Position numbers and translations under genes: made by a program. Shown piece after piece: positions 10,105-18,941 of a stretch of 27,028 nt of DNA (positions within the stretch are counted from its first letter, which is position 1; the number at the start of each line of letters is the position of its first letter). Source of the stretch: Pseudomonadota bacterium (lineage in GTDB: Bacteria; Pseudomonadota; Alphaproteobacteria; Rhizobiales; Rhizobiaceae); contig JAFAGL010000034.1 in assembly GCA_023422735.1 (NCBI GenBank), positions 1 through 27,028 of the forward strand, read 5' to 3'. Below the pieces are notes generated by a model. It was not told the origin of the DNA, did no database searches, and saw only the letters and a list, made by a program, of their open reading frames with translations.

Positions 10105-10780
10105 ATGTGCGGAGCGCCGCTCGCATGGAAGCGTCCCCATCCCATACTCTTTGGACATCTGGTATGCTCGGGCCGCTTTGTTCTTCAGCGCGGAGGAAGT
10201 GGATCCGCATGCGTCAGCCGTCGAGCGTCGATGCACTGCGATCTTCAGGGCGAAGCATTGCGGCCCCTCCCGTGGTCGGAACCGTAAGGATAGGCAGCGC
10301 CCGCGCGACAGGTGGTTTCCGGCCCAGCTGACCGAGGCCCAGGCACGCTACCCTGACCTCTCAAGCGCCATCGTGGATGACAATATCAAGGCTGCGATCC
10401 GGCACGGGTTGCAGCCTTGCTGAAAAGCGATGATGGCGAGAAGGGCTTCAAAATCCGGTATGGGAGCGGCGAGCAATCCCGCCAATCAACCATCCTTCAT
10501 CCGAAAGAAGGTCGCCTTGCCGATCATCACCAAGCATGGCGACTGATCGACCGAGCCCTGTTCCCGGAAAGACGAAGCGCGTTGACACCGCATTACCTGG
10601 TCCTGGGCAGCAAGAGAGCTGTCCCCTGTCGCCTCGGTCGCGATGACTATCGAAGCGATGGAACCGGCACGAGGGTTAAGCTGATCGGGGGAAGACGTCA
10701 GTTTGCCGGCGCCGTGTAGAGATCCTGCATGAGCGAAGTCGTAACCGCTGATCGACCTGCCGAGCGTGACCTTAAACGAC
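10105..10780. other. Unassigned DNA between two terminators
   Basis: About 0.68 kb lies between the ndvA terminator and the opgC terminator. Two weak open frames of 107 codons (10100-10423) and 100 codons (10417-10719, TTG start) exist on the plus strand, and 98-codon frames exist on the minus strand, but none has a convincing ribosome-binding site, signal peptide or family motif that I recognise. The first two plus frames overlap by a few bases, and parts look protein-like (for example DPARVAALLKSDDGEKGF in the second frame read upstream of its start, interrupted by a stop). This could be a decayed gene, a mobile-element remnant or non-coding DNA. I see no terminal inverted repeats or target duplications. 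Confidence 0.4.
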
Positions 10781-10810
10781 AAACCGCCCCGTCGTGAAAC
10801 GGAGCGGTTT
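10781..10810 (-). terminator. Intrinsic terminator after opgC
   Basis: 12-bp arms (10781-10792 and 10799-10810) with one mismatch enclose a 6-nt loop. Read on the minus strand, the stem AAACCGCTCCGT/ACGGGGCGGTTT ends in TTT, about 20 bp past the opgC stop. The short T run makes it a moderate terminator. Its AAA/TTT-flanked symmetry could also stop plus-strand transcripts. Confidence 0.75.
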
Positions 10811-10830
10811 ATTGAACGACGCCGGAAAAT

Positions 10831-12042
10831 CTAGCGCCGATTATCTTTGCTGCGCACCATCACCGGCTGGAGCATGGTCTGCGAAGGTTTTGCGGCACTG
10901 GCCTTCTGGGCTTTTGCAGTCGCCGCAACCTGCTTTTGGAGCCCTTTGTACCAATCGAGATAGAATGCCAGGGCAAACTGCAAGGCAATCCCGGTGGAAA
11001 TCAGCAACGTATCGAGCACAAGGCTGTCAGGTCGGGAAAGCTTGAACACCTGCGCAACCATTGCGAGCACGGTGCCTGCGACGAAAACGGGAAGCGAATG
11101 GCGACCAAGGCTGGCCAAAGGATGGCTTTCCTTCTTGCGTGCCAGTTCGGAGAGGCCTGGGATCGCGATGATTACGTAAGCCAATGCCAAGCTATGCAAC
11201 AAGCGTGGTGCAGACAGATAGGTCTTGTCGAAACCGGTCAACACGGTCGGCAAGCCGAGCGACGTATCGATGCCCCAAAGCGGAACGCGAACCCAGGCGA
11301 ATGCCAGCACGAGATAGGCGGCGGCCAGACCAACCAGCCATTTGTTCGCATAGATCGTGCCGCCCCGGCGAACATGCATCATGCAAGCCGCACCGATGAC
11401 CGCAAGGAACTGCCAGCTCAACGGGTTGAGGAACCAAACGCCGGCATTCGGATAATTCGGGGGTGCGACGTGGTATATGCCCGCCAGCAGCCACAGCGTG
11501 CCGGATACAGCCACCATCAAACCGAGACTGATCGAGCCAAGCCAAAGGAAGAAAGGCAACATGAGCATGACAACGGCATACATCGACAGGATGTTGTTGT
11601 AGCCCAACTGATGGCCGAGCGTTGCAAGACCAACCAGCGCCTGTTCTGGATTGTCCAACAACGCGCCAAGATTGATTTCCTGCAGAAGCGCAGGATTTTT
11701 GAGCCACACGCTACCGAGAATGAAGATGGCGATTGTGGCGATCGTCGTCATGATCTGCGTGAAATACAAGACACAAGCGCGCCGCATGGCCTTGAGCGTG
11801 GTCAGCATCCGGTTTCCCGGAACAAATTTACGCCCGTAAGCCAATCCCAGCGCCAGGCCGGAGATCAGAACAAAGGCCTCGGCAGCGTCCGACAAACCGA
11901 AATTCTTGTGAGTGACATTTTCATAAATCGTGCCGGGCACGTGATTGATGAAGATCGTCAGCAAGGCGATTGCACGAAACACGTCGAGACGCGTGTCGCG
12001 GGCAATCGGCGCATAGGCGGTTGATGTCAGATCAGCTTTCAT
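10831..12042 (-). CDS. opgC: OpgC-family membrane acyltransferase, candidate glucan modifier
   Basis: A 403-aa polytopic membrane protein of the OpgC family, which transfers acyl groups (succinyl in characterised members) to periplasmic glucans. The N-terminus RDTRLDVFRAIALLTIFINHVPG matches the family's opening helix, with the conserved Arg/Asp before it and His in HVPG; about ten hydrophobic helices follow (GLSDAAEAFVLISGLALG, LSWQFLAVIGA and others are family-like). A basic, low-complexity cytoplasmic tail of ~35 residues (AKAQKASAAKPSQ...) closes the protein. It lies on the opposite strand from cgs and ndvA but next to them, which suggests it decorates exported cyclic beta-1,2-glucan; the role matches that described for Brucella Cgm. 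The substrate and acyl group are inference. The start ATG 12042 has only a weak upstream AAGG. A terminator follows. Confidence 0.9.
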   Translation of the reverse strand: MKADLTSTAYAPIARDTRLDVFRAIALLTIFINHVPGTIYENVTHKNFGLSDAAEAFVLISGLALGLAYGRKFVPGNRMLTTLKAMRRACVLYFTQIMTTIATIAIFILGSVWLKNPALLQEINLGALLDNPEQALVGLATLGHQLGYNNILSMYAVVMLMLPFFLWLGSISLGLMVAVSGTLWLLAGIYHVAPPNYPNAGVWFLNPLSWQFLAVIGAACMMHVRRGGTIYANKWLVGLAAAYLVLAFAWVRVPLWGIDTSLGLPTVLTGFDKTYLSAPRLLHSLALAYVIIAIPGLSELARKKESHPLASLGRHSLPVFVAGTVLAMVAQVFKLSRPDSLVLDTLLISTGIALQFALAFYLDWYKGLQKQVAATAKAQKASAAKPSQTMLQPVMVRSKDNRR

Positions 12043-12140
12043 AGTTGCTTAAAGCCTTGTTCACCTATTTGTTCCGCATTGCAGCGAGGAAATGCGTCGC
12101 AATATCGTGGACGCGCGATTCGGACAGCCTGCACAAACGC

Positions 12141-12172
12141 GCCTGACTGGTTCATGAACAGGTCATTCAGGC
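12141..12172. promoter_or_regulatory. Nested inverted repeat in opgC/dipeptidase divergent gap
   Basis: Outer arms GCCTGA (12141-12146) and TCAGGC (12167-12172) flank a perfect 10-bp palindrome, GTTCATGAAC (12150-12159). The outer and inner symmetry axes do not coincide exactly. The position between two divergent start codons suits an operator, but no regulator is assigned. Confidence 0.3.
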
Positions 12173-12176
12173 TCGC

Positions 12177-12196
12177 ATAACGCCGGGGATAACGCC
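12177..12196 (+). repeat. Tandem direct repeat ATAACGCC, 12-bp period
   Basis: ATAACGCC occurs at 12177-12184 and again at 12189-12196, separated by GGGG. It lies 38-58 bp before the dipeptidase start and right after the nested inverted repeat. The near one-turn spacing would suit tandem half-sites for a DNA-binding protein, but chance is possible. Confidence 0.3.
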
Positions 12197-12221
12197 TGGT
12201 TTTACCGCAGTGCGGAATATT

Positions 12222-12227
12222 GGGAGA
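12222..12227 (+). promoter_or_regulatory. Ribosome-binding site fixing the dipeptidase start
   Basis: GGGAGA lies 7 bases before ATG 12235. It supports this ATG over the in-frame TTG at 12220, which would leave the site inside the coding region. Confidence 0.7.
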
Positions 12228-12234
12228 CAGCGCC

Positions 12235-13302
12235 ATGCAAGCCATTTTCGACGGTCACAACGATCTCTTGCTGCGCTTGTGGCAGGGGCGAAAGAACGGC
12301 CGCAACCCGCTTGAAGAGTTTCGCAAAGCCAGCGGCCCGGCCCATATCGACATCGGCAAAGCTGCGGCGGGAAACCTTCAAGGCGGTTTTTGCGCCGTGT
12401 TCGTGCCTTCGGGTCATCTGGGCTTTGCGCGCCCCGATGCACGCGGTCACTACATGACCCCTGCTGCCGCACCGCTTGAACGCGCGCCATCCCTGCAGAC
12501 CACTATCGAGATGATCGACATCGCCTGGCAGCTGCATCACGCCGGATTGCTGAGGATCTGCACAAGTGTCGAGGCAATCGAAGCGGCAATGGCCGACAAT
12601 GTGTTCGCTGCGATCCTGCATATCGAGGGTCTGGAAGCGGTTGGCGAAGATCTGTCGGGATTGGTGACGCTCCACGCCGCCGGGCTGCGATCGCTCGGCC
12701 CAGTGTGGAGCCGTAATAATGTATTCGCTCACGGCGTTCCCTTCGCTTATCCCTCCTCGCCGGATACAGGCCCCGGTTTGACGCAAGCCGGACGCCAGCT
12801 GGTGACGGCCTGCAACGAGATGGGAATCCTGATCGACCTGTCCCATATCACCGAGCAAGGCTTCTGGGATGTTGCCGGGCTTTCAAACGCACCGCTGGTC
12901 GCCACCCATTCCAACGTGCATGCGATCACGCCGACGGCGCGCAACCTGACGGATGCGCAGTTGAACGCGGTCCGATCATCACGCGGTGTCGTGGGGCTGA
13001 ATTTCGCGGTCGCGTTTTTGCGCGAAGATGGTCAAGAGCGTGCGGATACCGGTATCGCGACCATGATCCGGCATATCGACCACCTGGTCGAGCATGTCGG
13101 CATTGATGGCGTCGCAATCGGCTCAGACTTCGATGGGGCGATGATCCCAGCCGAGATCGGCACGGCGGCCGGTCTCCCGAAACTGGTCGATGCGCTGGAA
13201 ACTGCAGGCTATACCGGGGAGGACCTGGCGAAAATCTGCCGCAACAACTGGTTGCGCGTTCTGCGCGAAACCTGGCATCCCTCCAGCGGATCGACCGGCT
13301 AA
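12235..13302 (+). CDS. Membrane dipeptidase family (peptidase M19)
   Basis: A 355-aa zinc dipeptidase of family M19 (renal dipeptidase type), which hydrolyses dipeptides. The expected metal ligands are visible: H8 and D10 in DGHND, the bridging E131 in HIEG, H204 in DLSH, H225 in ATHSN and D298 in GSDFDG. No signal peptide or membrane segment is present, so the protein should be cytoplasmic despite the family name. ATG 12235 is chosen because GGGAGA precedes it at good distance and the family motif starts within a few residues. The gene is divergent from opgC and its stop overlaps the stop of the convergent HlyU-family gene. Its physiological substrate cannot be told from sequence. Confidence 0.93.
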   Translation: MQAIFDGHNDLLLRLWQGRKNGRNPLEEFRKASGPAHIDIGKAAAGNLQGGFCAVFVPSGHLGFARPDARGHYMTPAAAPLERAPSLQTTIEMIDIAWQLHHAGLLRICTSVEAIEAAMADNVFAAILHIEGLEAVGEDLSGLVTLHAAGLRSLGPVWSRNNVFAHGVPFAYPSSPDTGPGLTQAGRQLVTACNEMGILIDLSHITEQGFWDVAGLSNAPLVATHSNVHAITPTARNLTDAQLNAVRSSRGVVGLNFAVAFLREDGQERADTGIATMIRHIDHLVEHVGIDGVAIGSDFDGAMIPAEIGTAAGLPKLVDALETAGYTGEDLAKICRNNWLRVLRETWHPSSGSTG

Positions 13303-13586
13303 GCGAAGATACGGTCGCCCTGTTCGTCGACCATTTGCTGGCCCTTTTGAATGGCCACATCCGCAGCTGTGTTGATATCTGCGAAACGATCGGCGCGAAC
13401 GAAACGGTGTTCTTTCGTTTCGCCGTCAACGGTCTTCGAAATCACGCCGCATGTCTGGAATTCGGAGCCTTCCTTGTAGGGGGTCGCCTTGATCGTGAAC
13501 CCGCTATGCTCGATTTCCTTGACCGGGCCGGCCGGTTTCTCCGCTTCCGAGTTCGAGCCGCCAAAGAGTTTCTTGAAGAATGACAT
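13299..13586 (-). CDS. HlyU-family small protein
   Basis: A 95-aa soluble protein whose sequence fits the alphaproteobacterial HlyU family (annotated as transcriptional activator HlyU, a family distinct from the ArsR-type HlyU of Vibrio): an N-terminal MSFFKKLFGG start, a Ser/Glu/Pro-rich linker, then IEHSGFTIKATPYKEG and a C-terminal KGQQMVDEQGDRIF. The DNA-binding role is only a family label; I see no helix-turn-helix. ATG 13586 follows a good AAGGGG site on the minus strand. Its stop codon overlaps the stop of the convergent dipeptidase within the four bases CTAA at 13299-13302, so no terminator fits between them. The yjbQ-like gene lies upstream on the same strand, 69 bp away. Confidence 0.82.
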   Translation of the reverse strand: MSFFKKLFGGSNSEAEKPAGPVKEIEHSGFTIKATPYKEGSEFQTCGVISKTVDGETKEHRFVRADRFADINTAADVAIQKGQQMVDEQGDRIFA

Positions 13587-13645
13587 TTTGAGGCCCCTTG
13601 CATTGTATCCAGGTGGTCGTTCCTACCGCATCCGACCCTCCGGTT

Positions 13646-13668
13646 CCAGCGCAACTCAATCGCGCTGG
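13646..13668 (-). repeat. Small hairpin at the yjbQ stop codon
   Basis: Perfect 7-bp arms CCAGCGC (13646-13652) and GCGCTGG (13662-13668) with a 9-nt loop overlap the stop codon of the YjbQ-family gene. No T run follows on the minus strand, so it is not a classical terminator; it could protect the 3' end or mean nothing. Confidence 0.3.
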
Positions 13669-14081
13669 AGGTGAAGGACGATCTCTCGTGTGTGCGGTGC
13701 ATCCCGGTGTTCGAACAGATAGAGCCCTTGCCAGGTTCCAAGCATCATCTTGCCCCTGCTGATCGGAACTGAAACGGAAACTGCCATCAAGGCAGACTTG
13801 ATATGCGCCGGCATGTCGTCAGGCCCCTCCATGCGATGGACGAGGTAATCCATCGAAGGGTCGTTTGCATCCGGGACCAGTCGCTTGAAGAAAGCGTCCA
13901 TATCTCGCCGCACATCAGGGTCCGCATTCTCCTGAATGAGCAGCGAACAGGATGTGTGACGCACGAACAAGGTCAGCAAGCCGGTGGTCGAGCCTTCATC
14001 TGCCAGAAAGCGTTCCGCTTCGTGGGTGAATTCATAAAGCCCCTGCCCGCGCGTCCGGATGGTGATCGTGGTTTGCGGCAT
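13656..14081 (-). CDS. YjbQ-family protein (UPF0047)
   Basis: A 141-aa single-domain protein of the YjbQ/UPF0047 family, known for weak thiamine-phosphate synthase activity in vitro in some members, with true role unclear. Recognisable motifs are VRHTSCSLLIQENADPDVRRD (shortened here to its core HTSCSL...QENADP), the HRMEGPDDMPAHIK segment with conserved His and Asp, and the C-terminal GTWQGLYLFEHR. The length equals that of typical family members (~130-145 aa). ATG 14081 is preceded by AAGGAG at 7 bases. It probably starts a short transcription unit with the HlyU-family gene downstream. Confidence 0.92.
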   Translation of the reverse strand: MPQTTITIRTRGQGLYEFTHEAERFLADEGSTTGLLTLFVRHTSCSLLIQENADPDVRRDMDAFFKRLVPDANDPSMDYLVHRMEGPDDMPAHIKSALMAVSVSVPISRGKMMLGTWQGLYLFEHRDAPHTREIVLHLQRD

Positions 14082-14126
14082 GTTCCTGCTCCTTCAAACG
14101 CATGAAGTGCAGATAGCAGAGATGCC

Positions 14127-14252
14127 TTAACCGGCCACCGCCCCAAGCGCATATTGGTCAAGAAATTCCTGTGAAGGCGGAATAGGCTTGATGATGTCGA
14201 TCAAAACGCCATTCGGATCGCTGGTGAGGAAATGACGCTGGCCCGGGCCGGA
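14127..14252 (-). pseudogene. 3' remnant of a VOC/glyoxalase-family gene
   Basis: On the minus strand, 41 codons ending in TAA at 14127-14129 read GPGQRHFLTSDPNGVLIDI followed by IKPIPPSQEF and a short tail. This is the typical C-terminal strand of VOC (glyoxalase/bleomycin-resistance) proteins. The frame is closed upstream by a TAG at 14253-14255; a different frame continues leftwards (WEAIMFDSPA) and could be the frameshifted preceding segment, but I see no convincing N-terminal half before the rpoD terminator at 14364-14395. The gene has therefore lost its 5' part and cannot give a full ~120-130-aa protein. Nothing else is seen in the 334-bp gap between yjbQ and rpoD apart from that terminator. 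Confidence 0.75.
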
Positions 14253-14363
14253 CTATCAAACATGATTGCTTCCCAGTTGTGCAATCGCCCCTGACGAAGG
14301 AGCTTAATCCAGAAACTGTAGCGTCCAAACGAAGTTGCGCTAAACAATCTCATCAACACAACG

Positions 14364-14395
14364 AAAAAGGCCGGATCGAAGACCCGGCCTTTTTT
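14364..14395 (-). terminator. Intrinsic terminator after rpoD
   Basis: AAAAAGGCCGG (14364-14374) pairs with CCGGCCTTTTT (from 14384), with a 9-nt loop. Read on the minus strand it is a GC stem ending in a T run, about 20 bp past the rpoD stop. Confidence 0.9.
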
Positions 14396-14415
14396 AAACA
14401 TGGAGCGTGACGTTC

Positions 14416-16431
<2,016 letters not shown>

Positions 16432-16526
16432 AGTTAAGCTTCTCCAAGAAAACGACCGCGTTTGCACATCAGCCGTTTCAAAATCCAGTGACGGGCCTTA
16501 GTAGTCTCCCGCCTAACCGAGCCCAA

Positions 16527-16541
16527 TTAATGCAGGATTAA
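16527..16541. promoter_or_regulatory. Perfect CtrA-type box upstream of rpoD
   Basis: TTAA-TGCAGGA-TTAA, followed by C, equals the full TTAA-N7-TTAAC consensus of the alphaproteobacterial cell-cycle regulator CtrA. It lies ~96-110 bp before the rpoD ATG on the minus strand, inside the dnaG-rpoD gap. It overlaps a partial dyad GCAGG-N6-CCTGC (16532-16547). Occupancy by CtrA is inference. Confidence 0.55.
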
Positions 16542-16693
16542 CCCTGCTTCAAAATAGGAGTTCCGTGGCTTGCTCGCGCAGGCCAGCCGGTTCACCCTGC
16601 TGTTCGCTTCACGCCATCCGGCCGGGGTGGCGACCTGCGACCCCCAATCGTCCTTAATTTCCGTTCTTTGCGCGTAAGATCAAGGCAGCTGCC

Positions 16694-16719
16694 ATGATTC
16701 GCCGCACAAAGCGAATCAT
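16694..16719. repeat. Inverted repeat with GANTC sites after dnaG
   Basis: ATGATTCGC (16694-16702) and GCGAATCAT (16711-16719) form a perfect 9-bp dyad with an 8-nt loop, 47 bp past the dnaG stop. Each arm contains a GANTC site (16696-16700 and 16713-16717), and a third, GAGTC, follows at 16732-16736. There is no T run on the minus strand, so it is not a standard terminator; it may be a weak RNA hairpin or processing site, or a methylation-sensitive protein site. Confidence 0.45.
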
Positions 16720-16765
16720 TCGACGATAAAAGAGTCAGAAGATTGCAACGCCAGCTGTTCCGCAA

Positions 16766-18697
16766 TCAACTTTGCCGCGCGCGTCCTGAAGATATCCCGA
16801 ATCCTTCGATCAAGGCATCAACCGCCTGGAACTCACGAAACTGAGCCTGAATATCCAGGAGATGCCGAAAATTTTCGTCGGTCGTTTCGTTTGCCAAAGC
16901 AAGCTGTGCCGCTTTCAACTCCTTATGTAGAGTTGAAGCGCTGCGGTGCAAGTAGAGCAGTTGCAGGAAGGCGTCGCGCGCGTCGGCAATGTCGGCTTCT
17001 TCCAGAGCTGTCCAATTGCCGATGCGGCGGACAGCACTGCTGGCCTTTTCCAGCGCTTCGCCCAGACCGCTGTCAAAAAGATGCGCTGCCAGCTCCTGGC
17101 GATCCCCGGTCGCGTGATGCGCGGCGGCATCCAGAATCCCGGCATGCAATTGTCGCAACACCGGCTGTTCCAGCTCCAATCGTTCGATATCGTCAAAAAA
17201 CGCGTCGATCAGTCCAGGATGATTGACCAAAGAAACAAGCAAGGCAGCTTCGCGCAGCGGCAGCGGATTGGCGCTGTTGACTAGAGCCGAGCGCGTGAGG
17301 CTATCCGATACGGCCATCGGCCCGCGTTCCTGGCCGTTTTGCCGGCCGAATCCCCGCCCGCCGCTCCAGTTGTTGTTGCGGTCCTTGGCCGCAAACCGGT
17401 TTGCGGGCCGCGACGCTCCAAAAAACGCATTCACGCGGTTGCGCATGTCCTGCGCATAATGACGCCGGACGTTTTCATCCTTGATGCGATTGCTCAGCTC
17501 GCGCAGCGTTTTTTCGAGCGCGGCGCGCTTTTCCGGCGTTTCGAACACTTGGCTGCTGGTTTCGCGATGCCAGATCAGATCGGCTAGCGGCCTTGCATCG
17601 TTCAAAGCGACCTGGAATGCGTCCGGACCCTGTTCGCGCACGAGATCGTCCGGGTCCTTGCCGTCCGGGAGAAGCACGAAACGCGCGGTACGGCCCGGAC
17701 CGACACTTGGCAAGATCAGGTCGGCTGCGCGCCAGGCGGCACGCTGCCCGGCGGTATCTCCATCGAAGCAGAGCACCGGCTCGCCGGTCGCGCGCCAGAT
17801 CAGCTCGATCTGGTTCTCGGTCAAGGCCGTGCCTAGCGGTGCGACCGCATTGGTGAAACCGGCCTGCGCCAGCGCAATCACATCCATATAGCCTTCGACG
17901 ACCACGAGCGTGCCGTCCTTGCCCTGCCCTTTGCGGGCACGCGCGAAGTTGTAAACGACATTGCCTTTATGAAAGAGCTCGGTGTCGGGCGAGTTGAGAT
18001 ATTTCGCGGAAATTTCCGAGGACATTGCGCGCCCGCCGAACGCGATGATGCGCCCTCGCGCATCCTCGATCGGAAACATGATCCGATCCCGGAACCTGTC
18101 ATAAGACAAAGGTCGATCATCGCTGACCACAACCAGACCACAGGCCTCGATCTGTGCCTTGGCGACGCCTTTGGCGGCCAGATGCTCTTTCAGTGCATTG
18201 CGCGAATCGGGCGCATAGCCAAGCCGGAACTGTTTTTGCGTCGCCGACGTCAAACCGCGATCGCGCAGATATGCGCGCGCTTTTGCACCCGCCGCTTCAT
18301 GCAATTGGGTCTCAAAAAACGCGGTCGCCATTTCCATGACGTCATGCAGGGAAGCCCTTTCCTGTTCGCGCTTTTCGGCCAAAGGATCTCGCGCGGGCAT
18401 GGAAACGCCCGCCATCTCGGCCACGCGTTCCACGGCTTCGGGAAAGGAAAGCCCGTCAAGCTCGGTCAAAAAGCGGAAGTGGTCCCCCGACACGCCGCAT
18501 CCGAAACAATGATAGCGGCCCTTCTTGTCTTCGCAGTGGAAGCTCGGGCTTTTTTCGCCGTGAAACGGACAACAGGCCCAATAGTCGCCGCGCGACGCGT
18601 TGGTTTTGCGCTTGTCCCATGAAACGCGTGCACCGATCAGCGCCGAAATCGGCACCCGGTCACGGATCTCGTCAAGGAAGGAATCGGAAAAGCGCAT
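16766..18697 (-). CDS. dnaG: DNA primase DnaG
   Basis: A 643-aa primase that lays RNA primers at the replication fork. The N-terminal CHC2 zinc-binding domain is intact (C43, H46, C64, C67 in CPFH...CFGC). The catalytic core contains the YDRFRDRIMFPI and GGRAM motifs and a TOPRIM fold with EGYMD (residues 268-272) and the metal-binding DGD (312-314). A divergent C-terminal part (residues ~450-643, after an Asn/Gly/Arg-rich linker) corresponds to the helicase-binding region. ATG 18697 follows AGAGG at 6 bases. Upstream is the divergent Na/Pi cotransporter; downstream is rpoD, so this is a macromolecular-synthesis cluster without a visible rpsU. Confidence 0.98.
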   Translation of the reverse strand: MRFSDSFLDEIRDRVPISALIGARVSWDKRKTNASRGDYWACCPFHGEKSPSFHCEDKKGRYHCFGCGVSGDHFRFLTELDGLSFPEAVERVAEMAGVSMPARDPLAEKREQERASLHDVMEMATAFFETQLHEAAGAKARAYLRDRGLTSATQKQFRLGYAPDSRNALKEHLAAKGVAKAQIEACGLVVVSDDRPLSYDRFRDRIMFPIEDARGRIIAFGGRAMSSEISAKYLNSPDTELFHKGNVVYNFARARKGQGKDGTLVVVEGYMDVIALAQAGFTNAVAPLGTALTENQIELIWRATGEPVLCFDGDTAGQRAAWRAADLILPSVGPGRTARFVLLPDGKDPDDLVREQGPDAFQVALNDARPLADLIWHRETSSQVFETPEKRAALEKTLRELSNRIKDENVRRHYAQDMRNRVNAFFGASRPANRFAAKDRNNNWSGGRGFGRQNGQERGPMAVSDSLTRSALVNSANPLPLREAALLVSLVNHPGLIDAFFDDIERLELEQPVLRQLHAGILDAAAHHATGDRQELAAHLFDSGLGEALEKASSAVRRIGNWTALEEADIADARDAFLQLLYLHRSASTLHKELKAAQLALANETTDENFRHLLDIQAQFREFQAVDALIEGFGISSGRARQS

Positions 18698-18941
18698 GAA
18701 AACCTCTGTTCACCAGAGATAGCCCGCAGCTTGCGCGATTACCATGGATGCGCGAAACCATGCCCGCGATTCACAGGCCGGCATGGAGCCAAGCCGCGCG
18801 ACAACGACACCTCTTGTCGTCGCCATCCCCACTCCCATCTGATAAGACAGCTATTATCCGGCTAAATCGCATCATGCTGGAACCTATGACAAATTTCTTT
18901 TTTACAGGCCGTGGAGACAAATTGGCCCCACATATTCAATC

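Larger units (their letters stand above)
16432..16765 (-). promoter_or_regulatory. dnaG-rpoD intergenic region
   Basis: The 334 bp between dnaG and rpoD hold no gene I can support. They contain an inverted repeat with a GANTC cluster just after dnaG (16694-16736), a perfect TTAA-N7-TTAA site (16527-16541), and a possible minus-strand -35-like TTGAAG about 115 bp before rpoD with no convincing -10. The length and contents suggest rpoD has its own promoter besides read-through from dnaG, as is known in other macromolecular-synthesis operons. Confidence 0.5.

Noticed and set aside
10100..10423. Resemblance of the 107-codon frame to DUF433 antitoxins (YPDL...DNIKAAI)
   Set aside because: Only a few residues match, the core of the domain is missing and no toxin partner is seen.
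12220..12222. TTG start for the M19 dipeptidase
   Set aside because: It overlaps the ribosome-binding site for ATG 12235, which has correct spacing and gives the typical N-terminus.
18758..18786. Inverted repeat CCATGCC/GGCATGG in the dnaG/Na-Pi cotransporter gap
   Set aside because: Seven-bp arms with a long 15-nt loop and no T run; no functional reading beyond chance.
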